Assembly (NCBI RefSeq): GCF_900129385.1
Contig: NZ_FQVO01000013.1
Location: forward strand, 34,412 to 98,411
Reading direction: 5' to 3'
Length of the DNA stretch: 64,000 nt
Origin: Chryseobacterium takakiae
Lineage (GTDB): Bacteria; Bacteroidota; Bacteroidia; Flavobacteriales; Weeksellaceae
This document shows, piece after piece, positions 1-8,746 of the stretch (position 1 is its first letter; each line of letters begins with the position of its first letter). A program made the position numbers and the translations under genes. Under the pieces are notes generated by a model. The model was not told the origin of the DNA, did no database searches, and was given only the letters and a program-made list of their open reading frames with translations.

Positions 1-1
1 T

Positions 2-130
2 AAAATCGATGAAAATACCACAAAAGTGACTGAGATTTTCGATCCCGAAAAGCAAAATCCCGTTCAAATGCAGCGGGATGGATGGTACGCGATTCTCAAT
101 AACTTCCACAAATACGTTGAAAATCATTAA
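2..130 (+). CDS. SRPBCC/AHSA1-like protein, C-terminal fragment
   Basis: The window opens inside a gene. The frame from base 2 is open to a TAA at 128-130 and encodes 42 residues ending in a GWYAILNNFHKYVE-type tail. A C-terminal helix carrying a Gly-Trp-x-x-Ile-Leu-x-Asn-Phe pattern is typical of the AHSA1 branch of the START-like SRPBCC fold, which binds hydrophobic ligands or acts as a co-chaperone. The N-terminus lies outside the window, so exact function and length cannot be judged. Two more SRPBCC genes follow at 2999 and 3759, so this region is rich in the fold. Confidence 0.6.
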   Translation, partial: KIDENTTKVTEIFDPEKQNPVQMQRDGWYAILNNFHKYVENH

Positions 131-147
131 ATAAAACCTTTCCGGTC

Positions 148-411
148 ATGATCAATTTGGTAATAATGGCAAAATGCCTGAATTCGATTTGTGCCGTGAG
201 CCATACTGTAACAGGCGATTTCCTGCAGGGAATTATTCCCATGCCGGCCAGAAGAGCGTTGGGAAAAGAAAAAATAAATTCCCTCGAAAAACTTTCGCAA
301 TATTCCGAAAAGGAAATTCTGCAGATGCATGGATTCGGTAAAAATACGATGGAAAAACTGAAAATTCACATGATGGAAAATGAGATATATTTTAAAAATA
401 ATCAAAGCTAA
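148..411 (+). CDS. small helix-hairpin-helix protein resembling the RNA polymerase alpha C-terminal domain
   Basis: The 87-residue product ends in a compact domain (about residues 28-85) with the pattern PARRAL...I.SLEKLS.YSEKEILQMHGFGKNTMEKLK. This is the helix-hairpin-helix arrangement of the RNA polymerase alpha C-terminal domain and of small stand-alone DNA-binding proteins derived from it. The LHGxG-type hairpin (here MHGFG) is the diagnostic part. The first ~26 residues look unlike the family and may not be translated; an in-frame ATG at 241 exists but would remove the first residues of the domain. It starts 17 bp after the preceding SRPBCC stop, so the two may be cotranscribed. Its role is unknown. 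Confidence 0.6.
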   Translation: MINLVIMAKCLNSICAVSHTVTGDFLQGIIPMPARRALGKEKINSLEKLSQYSEKEILQMHGFGKNTMEKLKIHMMENEIYFKNNQS

Positions 412-502
412 TTGTTGCGTTTAAGATTAATTTAGTAATCAATCAAATAGCCTTTTTGTTTTACTTACTAAATAAAATGCCTTTGTTTATCTTTAAAAAT
501 TA

Positions 503-531
503 TTGTATTGCAAAAACTTTGTCTAACCTTG
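503..531 (+). promoter_or_regulatory. predicted promoter for the VOC gene
   Basis: TTG at 503-505 and TAACCTTG at 524-531 are separated by 18 bp. This fits the Bacteroidota housekeeping promoter (TTG, 17-23 bp, TAnnTTTG) with one mismatch in the -7 box. Transcription would start near 538, leaving a leader of about 68 nt before the ATG at 606. Confidence 0.4.
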
Positions 532-605
532 CGATAATTAAGCGTAGCAATAAATGATGGATTAAAACTTACATTTTAAAGCTTAATTTCCATTAAATTA
601 AAACA

Positions 606-1472
606 ATGAACAACAATATCTTTCCGTGCCTCTGGTACGATGAAAATGCTAAAGAATCCGCCGAATTTTACTGTGACATATTCGACGGGAAAATTACCGC
701 CGACACACCGGTTGTTATGAATATCGAACTTTTCGGACAGAAAATGATGCTGCTGAACGGAGGACCGCAATTCAAAAAAAATGCCTCGGTTTCCTTTATG
801 GTAATTTGTGAAACGGAAGAAGAGGTACAACGCTACTGGGACCAGCTGATGGAAGGCGGAATGGCCTTAATGCCGCTGGATTCCTATTCCTGGAGCAAAA
901 AATACGGATGGCTGAAAGATAAATATGACGTCACCTGGCAGATATTCCTGGGAGAAAAACGGGAAGAACAGAAAATAATTCCTACCCTGATGTTTATGCA
1001 CGAAAACAATGGCAAAGCAATGCAGGCTATGGAATTGTATACATCAACGTTCCCTAATTCTAAGATAGGTAATATTTTGAGATACGGAGACGGCAGCGAA
1101 GGACATCCGACTCCGGAAGCACCTGAGAATATTCAGCATGCCCATTTTGTGATTGATGGTTACAGTTTTTTCTGTATGGACAGCTCTTATGATCATCAGT
1201 TTGATTTTAACGAAGCCATTTCAATGGTTGTGATGACAGAAAATCAGGAGCAGACCGATCACTATTGGAAAAGCCTGACCTCAGACGGAGGAAAGGAAAG
1301 CATGTGCGGATGGCTAAAAGATAAGTTCGGATTCAGCTGGCAAATAGTTCCTAAAAAATTAATAGAACTCATGGGTGATCCGGATCCTGCAAAAGCCCAG
1401 AAAGTAGTGCAGGCGATGATGAGAATGCAGAAAATTATTATTGAAGATCTGGAGAAAGCTTATCATTCTTAG
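606..1472 (+). CDS. VOC family protein with two PhnB-like modules
   Basis: The 288-residue protein is an internal duplication. Residues 5-115 start with LWYDENAKESAEFY and end with YGWLKDKYDVTWQI; residues 125-265 start with LMFMHENNGKAMQAMELY and end with CGWLKDKFGFSWQIVP. Each is a PhnB-type vicinal-oxygen-chelate module (the 3-demethylubiquinone-9 3-methyltransferase-like Pfam family). Such proteins are usually single-module dimers, so this is a fused tandem dimer. The substrate cannot be deduced. There is no signal peptide, so it is probably cytoplasmic. It has its own predicted promoter and no close partner genes. Confidence 0.8.
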   Translation: MNNNIFPCLWYDENAKESAEFYCDIFDGKITADTPVVMNIELFGQKMMLLNGGPQFKKNASVSFMVICETEEEVQRYWDQLMEGGMALMPLDSYSWSKKYGWLKDKYDVTWQIFLGEKREEQKIIPTLMFMHENNGKAMQAMELYTSTFPNSKIGNILRYGDGSEGHPTPEAPENIQHAHFVIDGYSFFCMDSSYDHQFDFNEAISMVVMTENQEQTDHYWKSLTSDGGKESMCGWLKDKFGFSWQIVPKKLIELMGDPDPAKAQKVVQAMMRMQKIIIEDLEKAYHS

Positions 1473-2117
1473 AATTAATTTAAATATTATGATTGTACGT
1501 AATCTGTCATAATTGAAAAGCTTTGAGTTCTTTGCTGAGTAGGACGCCTTTGCCTCAATTTATAATTTATTCATTGGGATCGGCGAAACTTTGTTTTGCG
1601 AACTTAAAGGCAGTTAGTAGTAAAGAAAATCTTTGCGAACTTTGCTTTAAATTAGGGTATTATGATTAATAAAAGATGTCCAAAAAAACGAATATAAATT
1701 AAGATTTAAAAACTGTGCCTATTGTTCTTAAATAAATAGACCTGATTGATTCTTAATTGAATAAGATTTAAGAAACTTAAATTCTTCATGTTAAAGATAA
1801 TTTTATTTAGAGCTTTTTAAAGTAAAAAAAGTTAAAACTCTATAGAGTTTTATCTGTGTAGAAATTATAATCACAAGATGCTTGGCGTTCCGTAGGAACG
1901 CTATCTTTAGAACATTAATAGCATTATTAATCTCAATCCTATGGATGCATTGATTGACGATTTATTCTTATTTCTACACAGATTCTGCTCCTTACTTTAA
2001 AAGATAATTCAATTAAATAACCTGAAAAATTAAAAGTTGAAATGTAATCTATATTATTAGATACCCCATTTTCAGCTTCGGCTTGCTGTTTGATGCTGTA
2101 AAAGGAAAATATCTTTT
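1473..2117. other. 645-bp intergenic region with a compound-palindrome repeat
   Basis: No plausible gene is visible. The notable content is the repeat element at 1835-1993, described separately. A short phrase at about 1529-1553 (TTTGCTGAGTAGGACGCCTT) recurs almost unchanged near 9630, inside another gene-free repeat region. The remainder is AT-rich and featureless. Confidence 0.6.
1835..1993 (+). repeat. compound-palindrome intergenic element, copy A
   Basis: The element is a string of short hairpins. In order: AAACTC/GAGTTT at 1835-1850; ATCTGTGTAGAAAT at 1852-1865, matched inverted by ATTTCTACACAGAT at 1970-1983; and a central GGCGTTCCGTAGGAACGC at 1884-1901. A collinear copy lies in the opposite orientation at 44463-44630. 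The paired outer motifs behave like terminal inverted repeats. There is no coding potential, so a REP/BIME-like or MITE-like element is the best description. A RAYT or other transposase that could mobilise it is not in the window. Confidence 0.7.
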
Positions 2118-2951
2118 ATGAAAACACACAACAAGTCACAATCTAAATCAAAAGTACCGGAAGAAGGCATCCTGCCGGAGATTATCCGGGAGAACTACAG
2201 AGGAAGCGAGAAACTGTTGGATAAAAAAGCAATTATTTCAGGAGGAGACAGCGGAATAGGGCAGGCTGTTGCCGTGCACTTCGCCCGCGAAGGAGCCGAT
2301 GTGGCTATCATCTACAAAGAAAGCGATGATGATGCCGAAGAAACAAAAAAACTTGTAGAAAAAGAAGGCCGGAAATGCATTTTGCTGAAAGGTGATCTTT
2401 CAAAAAAAGATTTTCAGAAAAAATGCATTCAGAAGGTAAAAAAAGACTGGGGATCTTTAGATATACTGGTCAATAATGCCGGAATACAGTTTCCGAAGGA
2501 TGACATTGAAAACATCACCGATGTACAAATTTACCAAACGTTCAATACCAATATCATTTCCATGATCTCATTCACCAGAGACTGCCTTCAGCTGATGAAA
2601 AGCGGCTCCAGAATTATCTGCACAACGTCTGTAACAGCCTATCGGGGAAGTGATCATCTTATTGATTATTCATCCACGAAGGGTGCCATAGCAACCTTTG
2701 TCCGTTCTCTGGCAACTAATATTGCAGGAAAAAATATTCTGGTAAACGGCGTGGCGCCTGGTCCCATCTGGACTCCTCTTGTTAAAGAAACCTTTGATGA
2801 CGTTTCGGATTTCGGAAAGGATAATCCCATGAAAAGAGCGGGGCAGCCATCCGAAGTGGCACCGGCTTATGTATTTTTAGCATCGCAGGATTCCAGTTTT
2901 ATTACTGGTGAAATCATTCATATCAATGGCGGAGATTATGTCGGAGGATAA
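2118..2951 (+). CDS. SDR family NAD(P)-dependent oxidoreductase
   Basis: This 277-residue classical/extended-N-terminus short-chain dehydrogenase has the cofactor motif SGGDSGIG at 41-48, NNAG at 119-122, and the catalytic triad Ser171, Tyr184 and Lys188 (YSSTK). PG at about 214-215 and the NGGDYVGG tail are typical. The ~35-residue lead-in (KVPEEGILPEIIRENY-like) is characteristic of the YhdF/YgdG 'general stress' SDR group, often annotated as glucose 1-dehydrogenase-like. The actual substrate is unknown. An AAAGGAAAA stretch precedes the ATG. It lies 47 bp upstream of an SRPBCC gene on the same strand and may be cotranscribed with it. Confidence 0.88.
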   Translation: MKTHNKSQSKSKVPEEGILPEIIRENYRGSEKLLDKKAIISGGDSGIGQAVAVHFAREGADVAIIYKESDDDAEETKKLVEKEGRKCILLKGDLSKKDFQKKCIQKVKKDWGSLDILVNNAGIQFPKDDIENITDVQIYQTFNTNIISMISFTRDCLQLMKSGSRIICTTSVTAYRGSDHLIDYSSTKGAIATFVRSLATNIAGKNILVNGVAPGPIWTPLVKETFDDVSDFGKDNPMKRAGQPSEVAPAYVFLASQDSSFITGEIIHINGGDYVGG

Positions 2952-2998
2952 AATAATATAATACACAAATAACATAATAACAGCTACTTATACAATTT

Positions 2999-3427
2999 AT
3001 GGAAATATTACATTTTGATATTCAGATTAATGCGGAAGCAACAAAAGTCTGGACTGTACTCTGGGACGATTTCTCGTTCAGACAATGGACATCGGCTTTT
3101 ACAGAAGGTTCTTTTTATCAGGGAAATTTGGAAAAAGGAAATACCATAAAATTCCTGGATCCTAAAAATAACGGAATGTACAGTAAGATTGTTCAGTTGA
3201 TTCCCAGTGAGGAAATCACTTTTCTTCATCTTGGAGAAATTTATGAAGGCGTAGAAACACCCCGCGACTGGGGAGAAGCAACGGAGAGGTACATCCTTAA
3301 AGAAAACGAAAACACCACGCATCTTTACGTTGAAGTAGCAACCACGGAAGAATTCAGATCATTTTTTGAAGAAAAGTTTCCGATTGCGTTATCGAATGTT
3401 AAGAATCTTTCTGAAAATCAACTTTAA
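2999..3427 (+). CDS. SRPBCC domain-containing protein (first of tandem pair)
   Basis: The 142-residue protein spans one START-like fold. It opens with a strand-plus-helix pattern (INAEATKVWTVLWDDFSFRQWTSAF) typical of SRPBCC proteins, where 'VW.VLW' sits in the first helix next to the ligand cavity. It ends in a long amphipathic helix (FFEEKFPIALSNVKNLSEN). The gene at 3759 encodes a clear paralog with the same opening. There is no signal peptide. The fold binds a hydrophobic ligand, but which one is not predictable. It follows the SDR gene closely (47 bp). Confidence 0.75.
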   Translation: MEILHFDIQINAEATKVWTVLWDDFSFRQWTSAFTEGSFYQGNLEKGNTIKFLDPKNNGMYSKIVQLIPSEEITFLHLGEIYEGVETPRDWGEATERYILKENENTTHLYVEVATTEEFRSFFEEKFPIALSNVKNLSENQL

Positions 3428-3758
3428 ATAATAGGCGCGTTTTAAATTTTATACGAAAATAAACTGAAGGTTCGAAGGTGTCAAAAGTCACAAAGATGAG
3501 CTAAACTACTTAAGTGCTTATTATAAAAAAGAAAGATTATAATAGCTTTTTATAGTCTGTTTAATTTATATTTATTTTCAATATTAAGGAATTAAACCTC
3601 CTTTAGCTTAAAACACTTAATAAAATCAATGTATTGATTTCTTAATCAGAATGAGCTTGACTTACTAAAATTCTTAATGTTAATTTAAGAATAAACAACG
3701 TTTATTTAATTTAGAAAATTAAGAAAAAACTATAAAATTATTCACTAAAATTTAAGTT
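3428..3758. other. 331-bp AT-rich intergenic region
   Basis: I see no gene, strong hairpin or recognisable promoter here. The sequence is very AT-rich and separates the two SRPBCC paralogs. Confidence 0.5.
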
Positions 3759-4220
3759 ATGGAAACATTATCTTACGAAATTGTCATCAACGCTCCCAAG
3801 CAGAAAGTCTGGGATGTTCTTTGGAATGAAAATACATACAGCGAATGGACGAAATTTTTCAATCCCGCTTCTGATTCTGTAATGAAATCCGACTGGAAAG
3901 TAGGTGGAAAAACATATTTCCTCAATAGTGAAGGTGAGGGAATGGTTTCAACCATTGATAGCCTGGAAGAGCCGGATCAGATTATTTTCAAACATCTGGG
4001 AATGGTAGACAAAGACGGAAATGAAGATACCGAAAGCATGGAAGTAAAACAATGGAGCGGATGTTTTGAGAAATATTTTTTAATTGATTTTGATGGAAGA
4101 ACCAAACTTCATGCTGAGGTTCAGGTGGATAAAAACTGGGAAGATCACATGAATAAAGGTTTTACACAAGGACTTGAAATTGTTAAAAATCTTGCCGAAA
4201 ATAGTACCTTACCTGTCTGA
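3759..4220 (+). CDS. SRPBCC domain-containing protein (second of tandem pair)
   Basis: The 153-residue protein has the same layout as its neighbour at 2999: an opening INAPKQKVWDVLWNENTYSEW, a central sheet, and a closing helix (WEDHMNKGFTQGLEIVKNLAEN). It is a START-like SRPBCC protein of unknown ligand. Shared opening and length indicate a tandem gene duplication, already diverged well beyond recent copies. The next gene, a membrane protein, begins 13 bp after the stop, so the pair is probably one operon. Confidence 0.78.
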   Translation: METLSYEIVINAPKQKVWDVLWNENTYSEWTKFFNPASDSVMKSDWKVGGKTYFLNSEGEGMVSTIDSLEEPDQIIFKHLGMVDKDGNEDTESMEVKQWSGCFEKYFLIDFDGRTKLHAEVQVDKNWEDHMNKGFTQGLEIVKNLAENSTLPV

Positions 4221-4233
4221 ACAAATATAGAAC

Positions 4234-4692
4234 ATGAAATTATTAACAATTCTTTTTGTAACATTCGTTCTTGCATTAGCAGGAACGAAAATTTTTCAGG
4301 GTGAATGGAACTTTGTGTTTGCCGGAAACCTGGGAATGGCGGTGTTTATCATATTTACAGGTTTGTCGCACTTTAAATTCCAAAAAGGAATGGCGATGAT
4401 GATCCCGGAATTTATACCGGCTAAACTATTCTGGGTATATTTTACCGGAGTTCTGGAAATTGCTGCCGGAATTGGTCTCATGATACCCTCCATCCGTGAG
4501 CTGACTGCTGTTTTGCTTATTGTTTTTTATGTGCTGGTATTTATTGCCAATATTAATTCTTCAAAAAAAAACATCAATATTTTCAAAGCAGATTTTACCG
4601 GTCCGGGAATGGCTTACCTTTATAAAGAAAGAATTCCCATGCAGATTATTTTGATTGTCTGGACCTGGTATTTCGGGATTTATCTAAACTAA
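4234..4692 (+). CDS. DoxX-like four-helix membrane protein
   Basis: The 152-residue product is almost entirely hydrophobic, with helices near residues 1-22, 27-47, 65-86, 88-108 and a last one at about 135-151. The pattern FTGLSHFKFQKGMAMMIPEFIPAK followed by a GVLEIAAGIGL helix is typical of the DoxX / DoxX-like superfamily of small inner-membrane proteins. No catalytic residue can be assigned. It starts 13 bp after the SRPBCC gene, which suggests cotranscription. Confidence 0.7.
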   Translation: MKLLTILFVTFVLALAGTKIFQGEWNFVFAGNLGMAVFIIFTGLSHFKFQKGMAMMIPEFIPAKLFWVYFTGVLEIAAGIGLMIPSIRELTAVLLIVFYVLVFIANINSSKKNINIFKADFTGPGMAYLYKERIPMQIILIVWTWYFGIYLN

Positions 4693-4792
4693 TTTAATTA
4701 TATAAGACTTCTTTAAACATATTTTAGCGTTTGGATGTAACAATTCTTTGGGTTAAGTCGTCTTATTATTACAGAATCTTAACACAAAAACC

Positions 4793-6802
4793 ATGAATAT
4801 GAATATCACTGCTAAAATTTTCGGGATATCACAAGTGGTAATAACCGCCCTCATGATGAATGCACAGACCAATACCGCAAAATTACCGGGAGATCCTTCC
4901 CTGGTTTCTACAAAAGCAACATTCGACCAGCTTATTTCTTATGATAAAGGAAACTTCAAATACAAAGTGGAGGATTACTTTGCAAGGCCAAAAGCTTCAC
5001 AGTTTAAAATTTCACCGGACGGACAGTACCTTTCCTACAAGGAAAAAGACAAAGACAGTAAAAATCATGTCTATGTAAAAGACCTGAAGACCGGAAAAAT
5101 TACCAAAGCACTGGAAGAAAAGGAAGATCTGATCAGAAGCTACGGATGGCTCGATAAAAAACGATTATTCTACACACAGGACCGTGGAGGAAATGAAAAC
5201 CTGCATTTATATGCCGCTGATATCGATGGTAAAAACTTAAAGGATCTTACTCCTTTTGAAGGAATTACCTTAGGAACTGTAAGGCTTATTAAAGACACGC
5301 CGTTTGTGGTGGTGACGATGAACAAAAACAACAAACAGATTTTTGAACCGTATAAAATCAATTTCAACACCGGAGAAATTACGCAGTTGTACGAAAACAA
5401 AGATGTTAAAAGCCCGATTGACGATTACATTTTCGATAAAGACGGAAACCTTCGCGGATACGTTGTTCTTGAAAACGGCCTGACTTCAAAGCTGTATTAC
5501 AAAGACCTGCAGACCGGAAAATTCAATCTCCTGAAATCTACAGACTGGAAAAACACATTTTACATTGCCAGTTTTAATGAAAACTCCAAAAACAAGAATG
5601 AAGCGTATGTAGTAACCAATCTTGATGGTGATAAATCAAGGATTGTCCTGTATGATTTGAAAAAAGATGCCATTATTAAAGAAGTTTATTCCAATCCAGA
5701 TTTTGACGTAAGCTCCATTAGTCTGGCCGGGAAAAACAGAAATTATGAATTAGATTACATCAGCTATAACGGAATTAAAAATGAAACGATTCCCGTAAGC
5801 AAATTCTATAAGAAAGTTCATGATAAACTTGCTTCAGAATTCGGTGATAAACAATTTTATATTGTTTCTTCCGATGATAAGGACGATAAACTGCTTGTCA
5901 TTACAGACAGCGATAAGGTGTACGGAAAATATTACGAATACGATACCAAATCCAAAACCATCAAGCTTCTTTTTGATCTCATGCCTCAGCTGAAGGAAGA
6001 AGATATGGCGGAAATGCGGCCTATAGAATTCAAAAGCAGGGATGGATTAACCATCCGCGGTTATATCACCTTGCCTAAAGAAGCGTTGCAGGGCAAAAAA
6101 GTTCCTTTAATTGTAAATCCTCACGGCGGTCCGCAGGGAATTCGTGACGATTGGGGCTTCAACCCGGAATCGCAGTTGTTTGCCAGCAGAGGATATGCAA
6201 CACTACAGGTGAACTTCCGGATTTCCGGTGGATACGGTAAAGAATTCCAGCAATCCGGCTACAAACAGATCGGGAGAAAAGCAATGGATGATGTGGAAGA
6301 CGGTGTAAAATACGTCATTGAACAAGGCTGGATCGACAAAGATAAAATCGCCATCTACGGCGGAAGTCATGGTGGATACGCAACCTTAATGGGACTGATC
6401 AAAACACCGGATCTCTACTCCTGTGGAGTTGATTATGTAGGTGTGTCCAATATTTTTACCTTTTTCGACTCGTTCCCGGAATACTGGAAGCCTTATAAAG
6501 AAATGGTAAAGCAGATCTGGTACGATCTTGATAATCCGGAGGAAGCCAAAATTGCCAAAGAAGTTTCACCGGTTTTTCAGATTGATAAAATTAAAAAACC
6601 TCTGTTCGTGGTTCAGGGAGCGAATGACCCAAGAGTGAATATCAATGAATCCGACCAGATCGTAAAAGCGCTGAGAGCAAAAGGCTTTGAAGTTCCGTAT
6701 ATGGTAAAGTATGATGAAGGCCACGGATTCGGAAAAGAGCCCAACCGCATCGAATTTTACAAAACGATGATGGGATTCTTTGCCAAAAATTTTAATCAGT
6801 AA
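4793..6802 (+). CDS. S9 family prolyl oligopeptidase-type serine peptidase
   Basis: The 669-residue enzyme has an N-terminal signal-like segment (about residues 1-24, cleavage near NAQ), a seven-bladed beta-propeller region (about 50-400) and a C-terminal alpha/beta-hydrolase domain (about 410-669). The nucleophile elbow GGSHGG places Ser at 525; the remaining triad residues are Asp612 (in NDPRVN) and His644 (in DEGHGF). NPHGGP around residue 441 is the oxyanion-region motif of the family. It is probably a secreted or periplasmic oligopeptidase. Length matches family members. The start is the first of two near Mets (MNMN). A terminator follows at 6829-6860, so it appears monocistronic. Confidence 0.92.
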   Translation: MNMNITAKIFGISQVVITALMMNAQTNTAKLPGDPSLVSTKATFDQLISYDKGNFKYKVEDYFARPKASQFKISPDGQYLSYKEKDKDSKNHVYVKDLKTGKITKALEEKEDLIRSYGWLDKKRLFYTQDRGGNENLHLYAADIDGKNLKDLTPFEGITLGTVRLIKDTPFVVVTMNKNNKQIFEPYKINFNTGEITQLYENKDVKSPIDDYIFDKDGNLRGYVVLENGLTSKLYYKDLQTGKFNLLKSTDWKNTFYIASFNENSKNKNEAYVVTNLDGDKSRIVLYDLKKDAIIKEVYSNPDFDVSSISLAGKNRNYELDYISYNGIKNETIPVSKFYKKVHDKLASEFGDKQFYIVSSDDKDDKLLVITDSDKVYGKYYEYDTKSKTIKLLFDLMPQLKEEDMAEMRPIEFKSRDGLTIRGYITLPKEALQGKKVPLIVNPHGGPQGIRDDWGFNPESQLFASRGYATLQVNFRISGGYGKEFQQSGYKQIGRKAMDDVEDGVKYVIEQGWIDKDKIAIYGGSHGGYATLMGLIKTPDLYSCGVDYVGVSNIFTFFDSFPEYWKPYKEMVKQIWYDLDNPEEAKIAKEVSPVFQIDKIKKPLFVVQGANDPRVNINESDQIVKALRAKGFEVPYMVKYDEGHGFGKEPNRIEFYKTMMGFFAKNFNQ

Positions 6803-6828
6803 ATCCAACTAATTTTTATAATTATCCA

Positions 6829-6860
6829 ATGGAAGGCCAGTGTGGCTTTCCATTTTTTTT
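6829..6860 (+). terminator. Rho-independent terminator of the S9 peptidase gene
   Basis: The 11-bp stem ATGGAAGGCCA / TGGCTTTCCAT (one G-U pair) has a GTG loop and is followed by eight T. It begins 26 bp after the peptidase stop codon. Confidence 0.8.
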
Positions 6861-7099
6861 ATGTCTAAATTTTTTGATCTGACTTTATCCTAGCCCCGAT
6901 AGAAACGGCATCCTTTTTTGTTTGCGGAAGCTTTGGTATGGAAAAACAAAAAAGATACAGTGGATAGCGGGAAATAGCTTCAAAAAAATGATACACAAGT
7001 TCTATATCTAAAACATGATTAATAAAAGAAAATCCTGAGTTCCAGAAAAATATTTTAAATTTATTAAAGTAAAACAAAAATTTCAATCGTCATAGCAAT

Positions 7100-7678
7100 A
7101 TGGAGGTTGTCGAAAAAATAACAATGCCACAGAAGGAGAAGGAAAATATCATCTCTCAAACCGTTTCAAAGTACGGAGGAAAGCTGATGTCTTATATCCG
7201 TCCTAAAGTGAAAAATGCGGAAGATGCGGAAGATATTCTGCAGGAGGTGTGGTATCAATTCAGCAGTCTTACGAATCTCTCTGAGATTGTAAACGTGGGC
7301 GGCTGGCTGTACCGGGTTACGGCCAATAAAATTACCGACAAATACCGTAAGAAAAAGACAGAGAATCTTGAAGATTTCGTGTATGAAGATGAAGACGGCG
7401 ATTTCTCCATTAAAGATATTCTACTGATGGATGAAAGTGCCGGTCCGGAAGTCAAAATGTTTCAGGATGAAATCTGGAAAAAACTGTTTGAAGCACTGGA
7501 AGAACTGCCGGAAAAGCAAAGACTGGTGTATGTTGAAAACGAGCTTAATGATAAGACCCTTCAGGAGATAGCCGATGAGCACGGTGAAAATATCAAAACC
7601 ATCATCAGCCGTAAAAACTATGCGGTAAAACACTTACGAAACAGACTGAGAACATTGTACGAAGATTTAAAAAGTTAG
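7100..7678 (+). CDS. ECF-type RNA polymerase sigma factor
   Basis: The 192-residue protein has sigma region 2 at about residues 20-95 (SKYGGKLMSYIRPKVKN, DAEDILQEVWYQF, GWLYRVTANKITDKYRKKK) and region 4 at about 130-190 (LEELPEKQRLVYVENELNDKTLQEIADE...TIISRKNYAVKHLRNRL). There is no region 1 or 3, which places it in group 4 (ECF). A 40-residue acidic linker separates the domains. Two small same-strand genes follow, the first after 13 bp. No classical anti-sigma factor is adjacent; the membrane-spanning product at 7692 is the best candidate for that role. Confidence 0.9.
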   Translation: MEVVEKITMPQKEKENIISQTVSKYGGKLMSYIRPKVKNAEDAEDILQEVWYQFSSLTNLSEIVNVGGWLYRVTANKITDKYRKKKTENLEDFVYEDEDGDFSIKDILLMDESAGPEVKMFQDEIWKKLFEALEELPEKQRLVYVENELNDKTLQEIADEHGENIKTIISRKNYAVKHLRNRLRTLYEDLKS

Positions 7679-7691
7679 TAAAAAGAAAAAT

Positions 7692-8033
7692 ATGAATCAT
7701 GAACATAAAAAAGGCTGGATTTTTTTAATACTGTGTCCGCCGTTGATTTTTTTAGGAGTGACGTGGATCGTGATGGCGCTTTGGAACCATCTTCTCCCCG
7801 AAATCCTGGGCGTGAAATCGATTACCTACTGGCAGGCGATGGGAATCCTGATCTTATGTAAAATTCTTTTCGGAGGCTTCCATTTCGGCAAAGGAATGAA
7901 AGATTTCAAAGAAAGAAAAATGAGAGAGAAAATGATGCACCTTTCGCCTGAAGAAAGGGAAAAATTCAAGGAAGTCTGGAAAAGCAGATGTGAAAGCGGC
8001 TTTTTCGGAAGAAATAAAAAAACAAACGAATAA
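7692..8033 (+). CDS. small membrane protein cotranscribed with the sigma factor
   Basis: The 113-residue product has two membrane helices, at about residues 8-31 and 46-63. A charged C-terminal tail contains HLSPEEREKFKEVWKSRC. The tail faintly recalls the LTPEQR.F pattern of Spy/CpxP-like proteins, but the match is too short to assign a family. It starts 13 bp after the sigma factor stop. The following 89-residue protein ends in a similar F-x3-SRC motif, suggesting the two work together. Function unknown; regulation of the sigma factor or an envelope role are both possible. Confidence 0.7.
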   Translation: MNHEHKKGWIFLILCPPLIFLGVTWIVMALWNHLLPEILGVKSITYWQAMGILILCKILFGGFHFGKGMKDFKERKMREKMMHLSPEEREKFKEVWKSRCESGFFGRNKKTNE

Positions 8034-8118
8034 TTGAAATTTAAGAAGTAGTAAAGTAAAGTTCAATACGATTCGTCTTTATAAAAAAAGAAGTAGTAAA
8101 ATTTAAAATTTAAAAAAA

Positions 8119-8388
8119 ATGAAAAATTCAGTATTAAAAGGTGCTCTCGGAGCATTAGCTGTTGCAGGCGTTGCTATGATCGTAAAAAAAGCAGCCCAAA
8201 GAAAAAGATTTGTAAAAGGTATTTTTGAGGAGTACGGAATCAAAGAAAAATCACCTTTCGGACTGGCCGATAAAATCAGGGAAATGGATGAGGAACAATA
8301 TCAGGAGCTGAAAGGAAAATTCAGAAAAGAGTTTGCCTCAAGATGTCACCACCGATTTGAAAAGAAAGAAAATATTGCGGAAGCATAA
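8119..8388 (+). CDS. small protein, third gene of the sigma-factor cluster
   Basis: The 89-residue product starts with a glycine/alanine-rich hydrophobic segment (about residues 6-24), then a basic stretch (KKAAQRKRFVKG) and a charged helix. It ends ...KGKFRKEFASRCHHRFEKK, echoing the EVWKSRC motif of the preceding protein. I do not recognise a named family. It lies 85 bp after the previous gene, and the strong terminator at 8414-8455 closes the cluster. Confidence 0.6.
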   Translation: MKNSVLKGALGALAVAGVAMIVKKAAQRKRFVKGIFEEYGIKEKSPFGLADKIREMDEEQYQELKGKFRKEFASRCHHRFEKKENIAEA

Positions 8389-8413
8389 TACAAGTAACTA
8401 ATTGAAATTGTTT

Positions 8414-8455
8414 ATTCCGGCTCGGGAAGCGAAGCTTCCCGAGCCGGAATTTTTT
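8414..8455 (+). terminator. strong Rho-independent terminator of the sigma-factor cluster
   Basis: A perfect 17-bp stem (8414-8430 with 8434-8450) closes on a GAA loop and runs into six T. Confidence 0.9.
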
Positions 8456-8700
8456 ACAGTCATTGCGATGAGCAAAGCGAAGAAGTAATCTCAAAAAAGC
8501 ATCAAATCATAACAAGCTCTCCACTTATGACAATTTTTAATGAGCTTTTGAACTCATCAACTTGTTATAGTAATTTTTAAAGAACAATTTGAATATCTCG
8601 AAAGCACATTTTATTTTTATTTGAAGCTTTTTGACTTAACCGAATTGTATTTATGAATTTTTTTTTTTTAAGGAGCATTTTCCAGCTTTCCGCACTCGCT

Positions 8701-8746
8701 ATTTTTTAGTTTCCGGCGGCGGAGCCGCCGCCGGAAACTAAAAAAT
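8701..8746. repeat. perfect 22-bp palindrome
   Basis: The arms 8701-8722 and 8725-8746 are exact reverse complements around a central AG. Each arm has a GC-rich core (TTCCGGCGGCGG) flanked by a T- or A-run, so it could end transcription from either side. No annotated gene ends nearby: the closest upstream gene stops at 8388 and has its own terminator. Confidence 0.8.
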
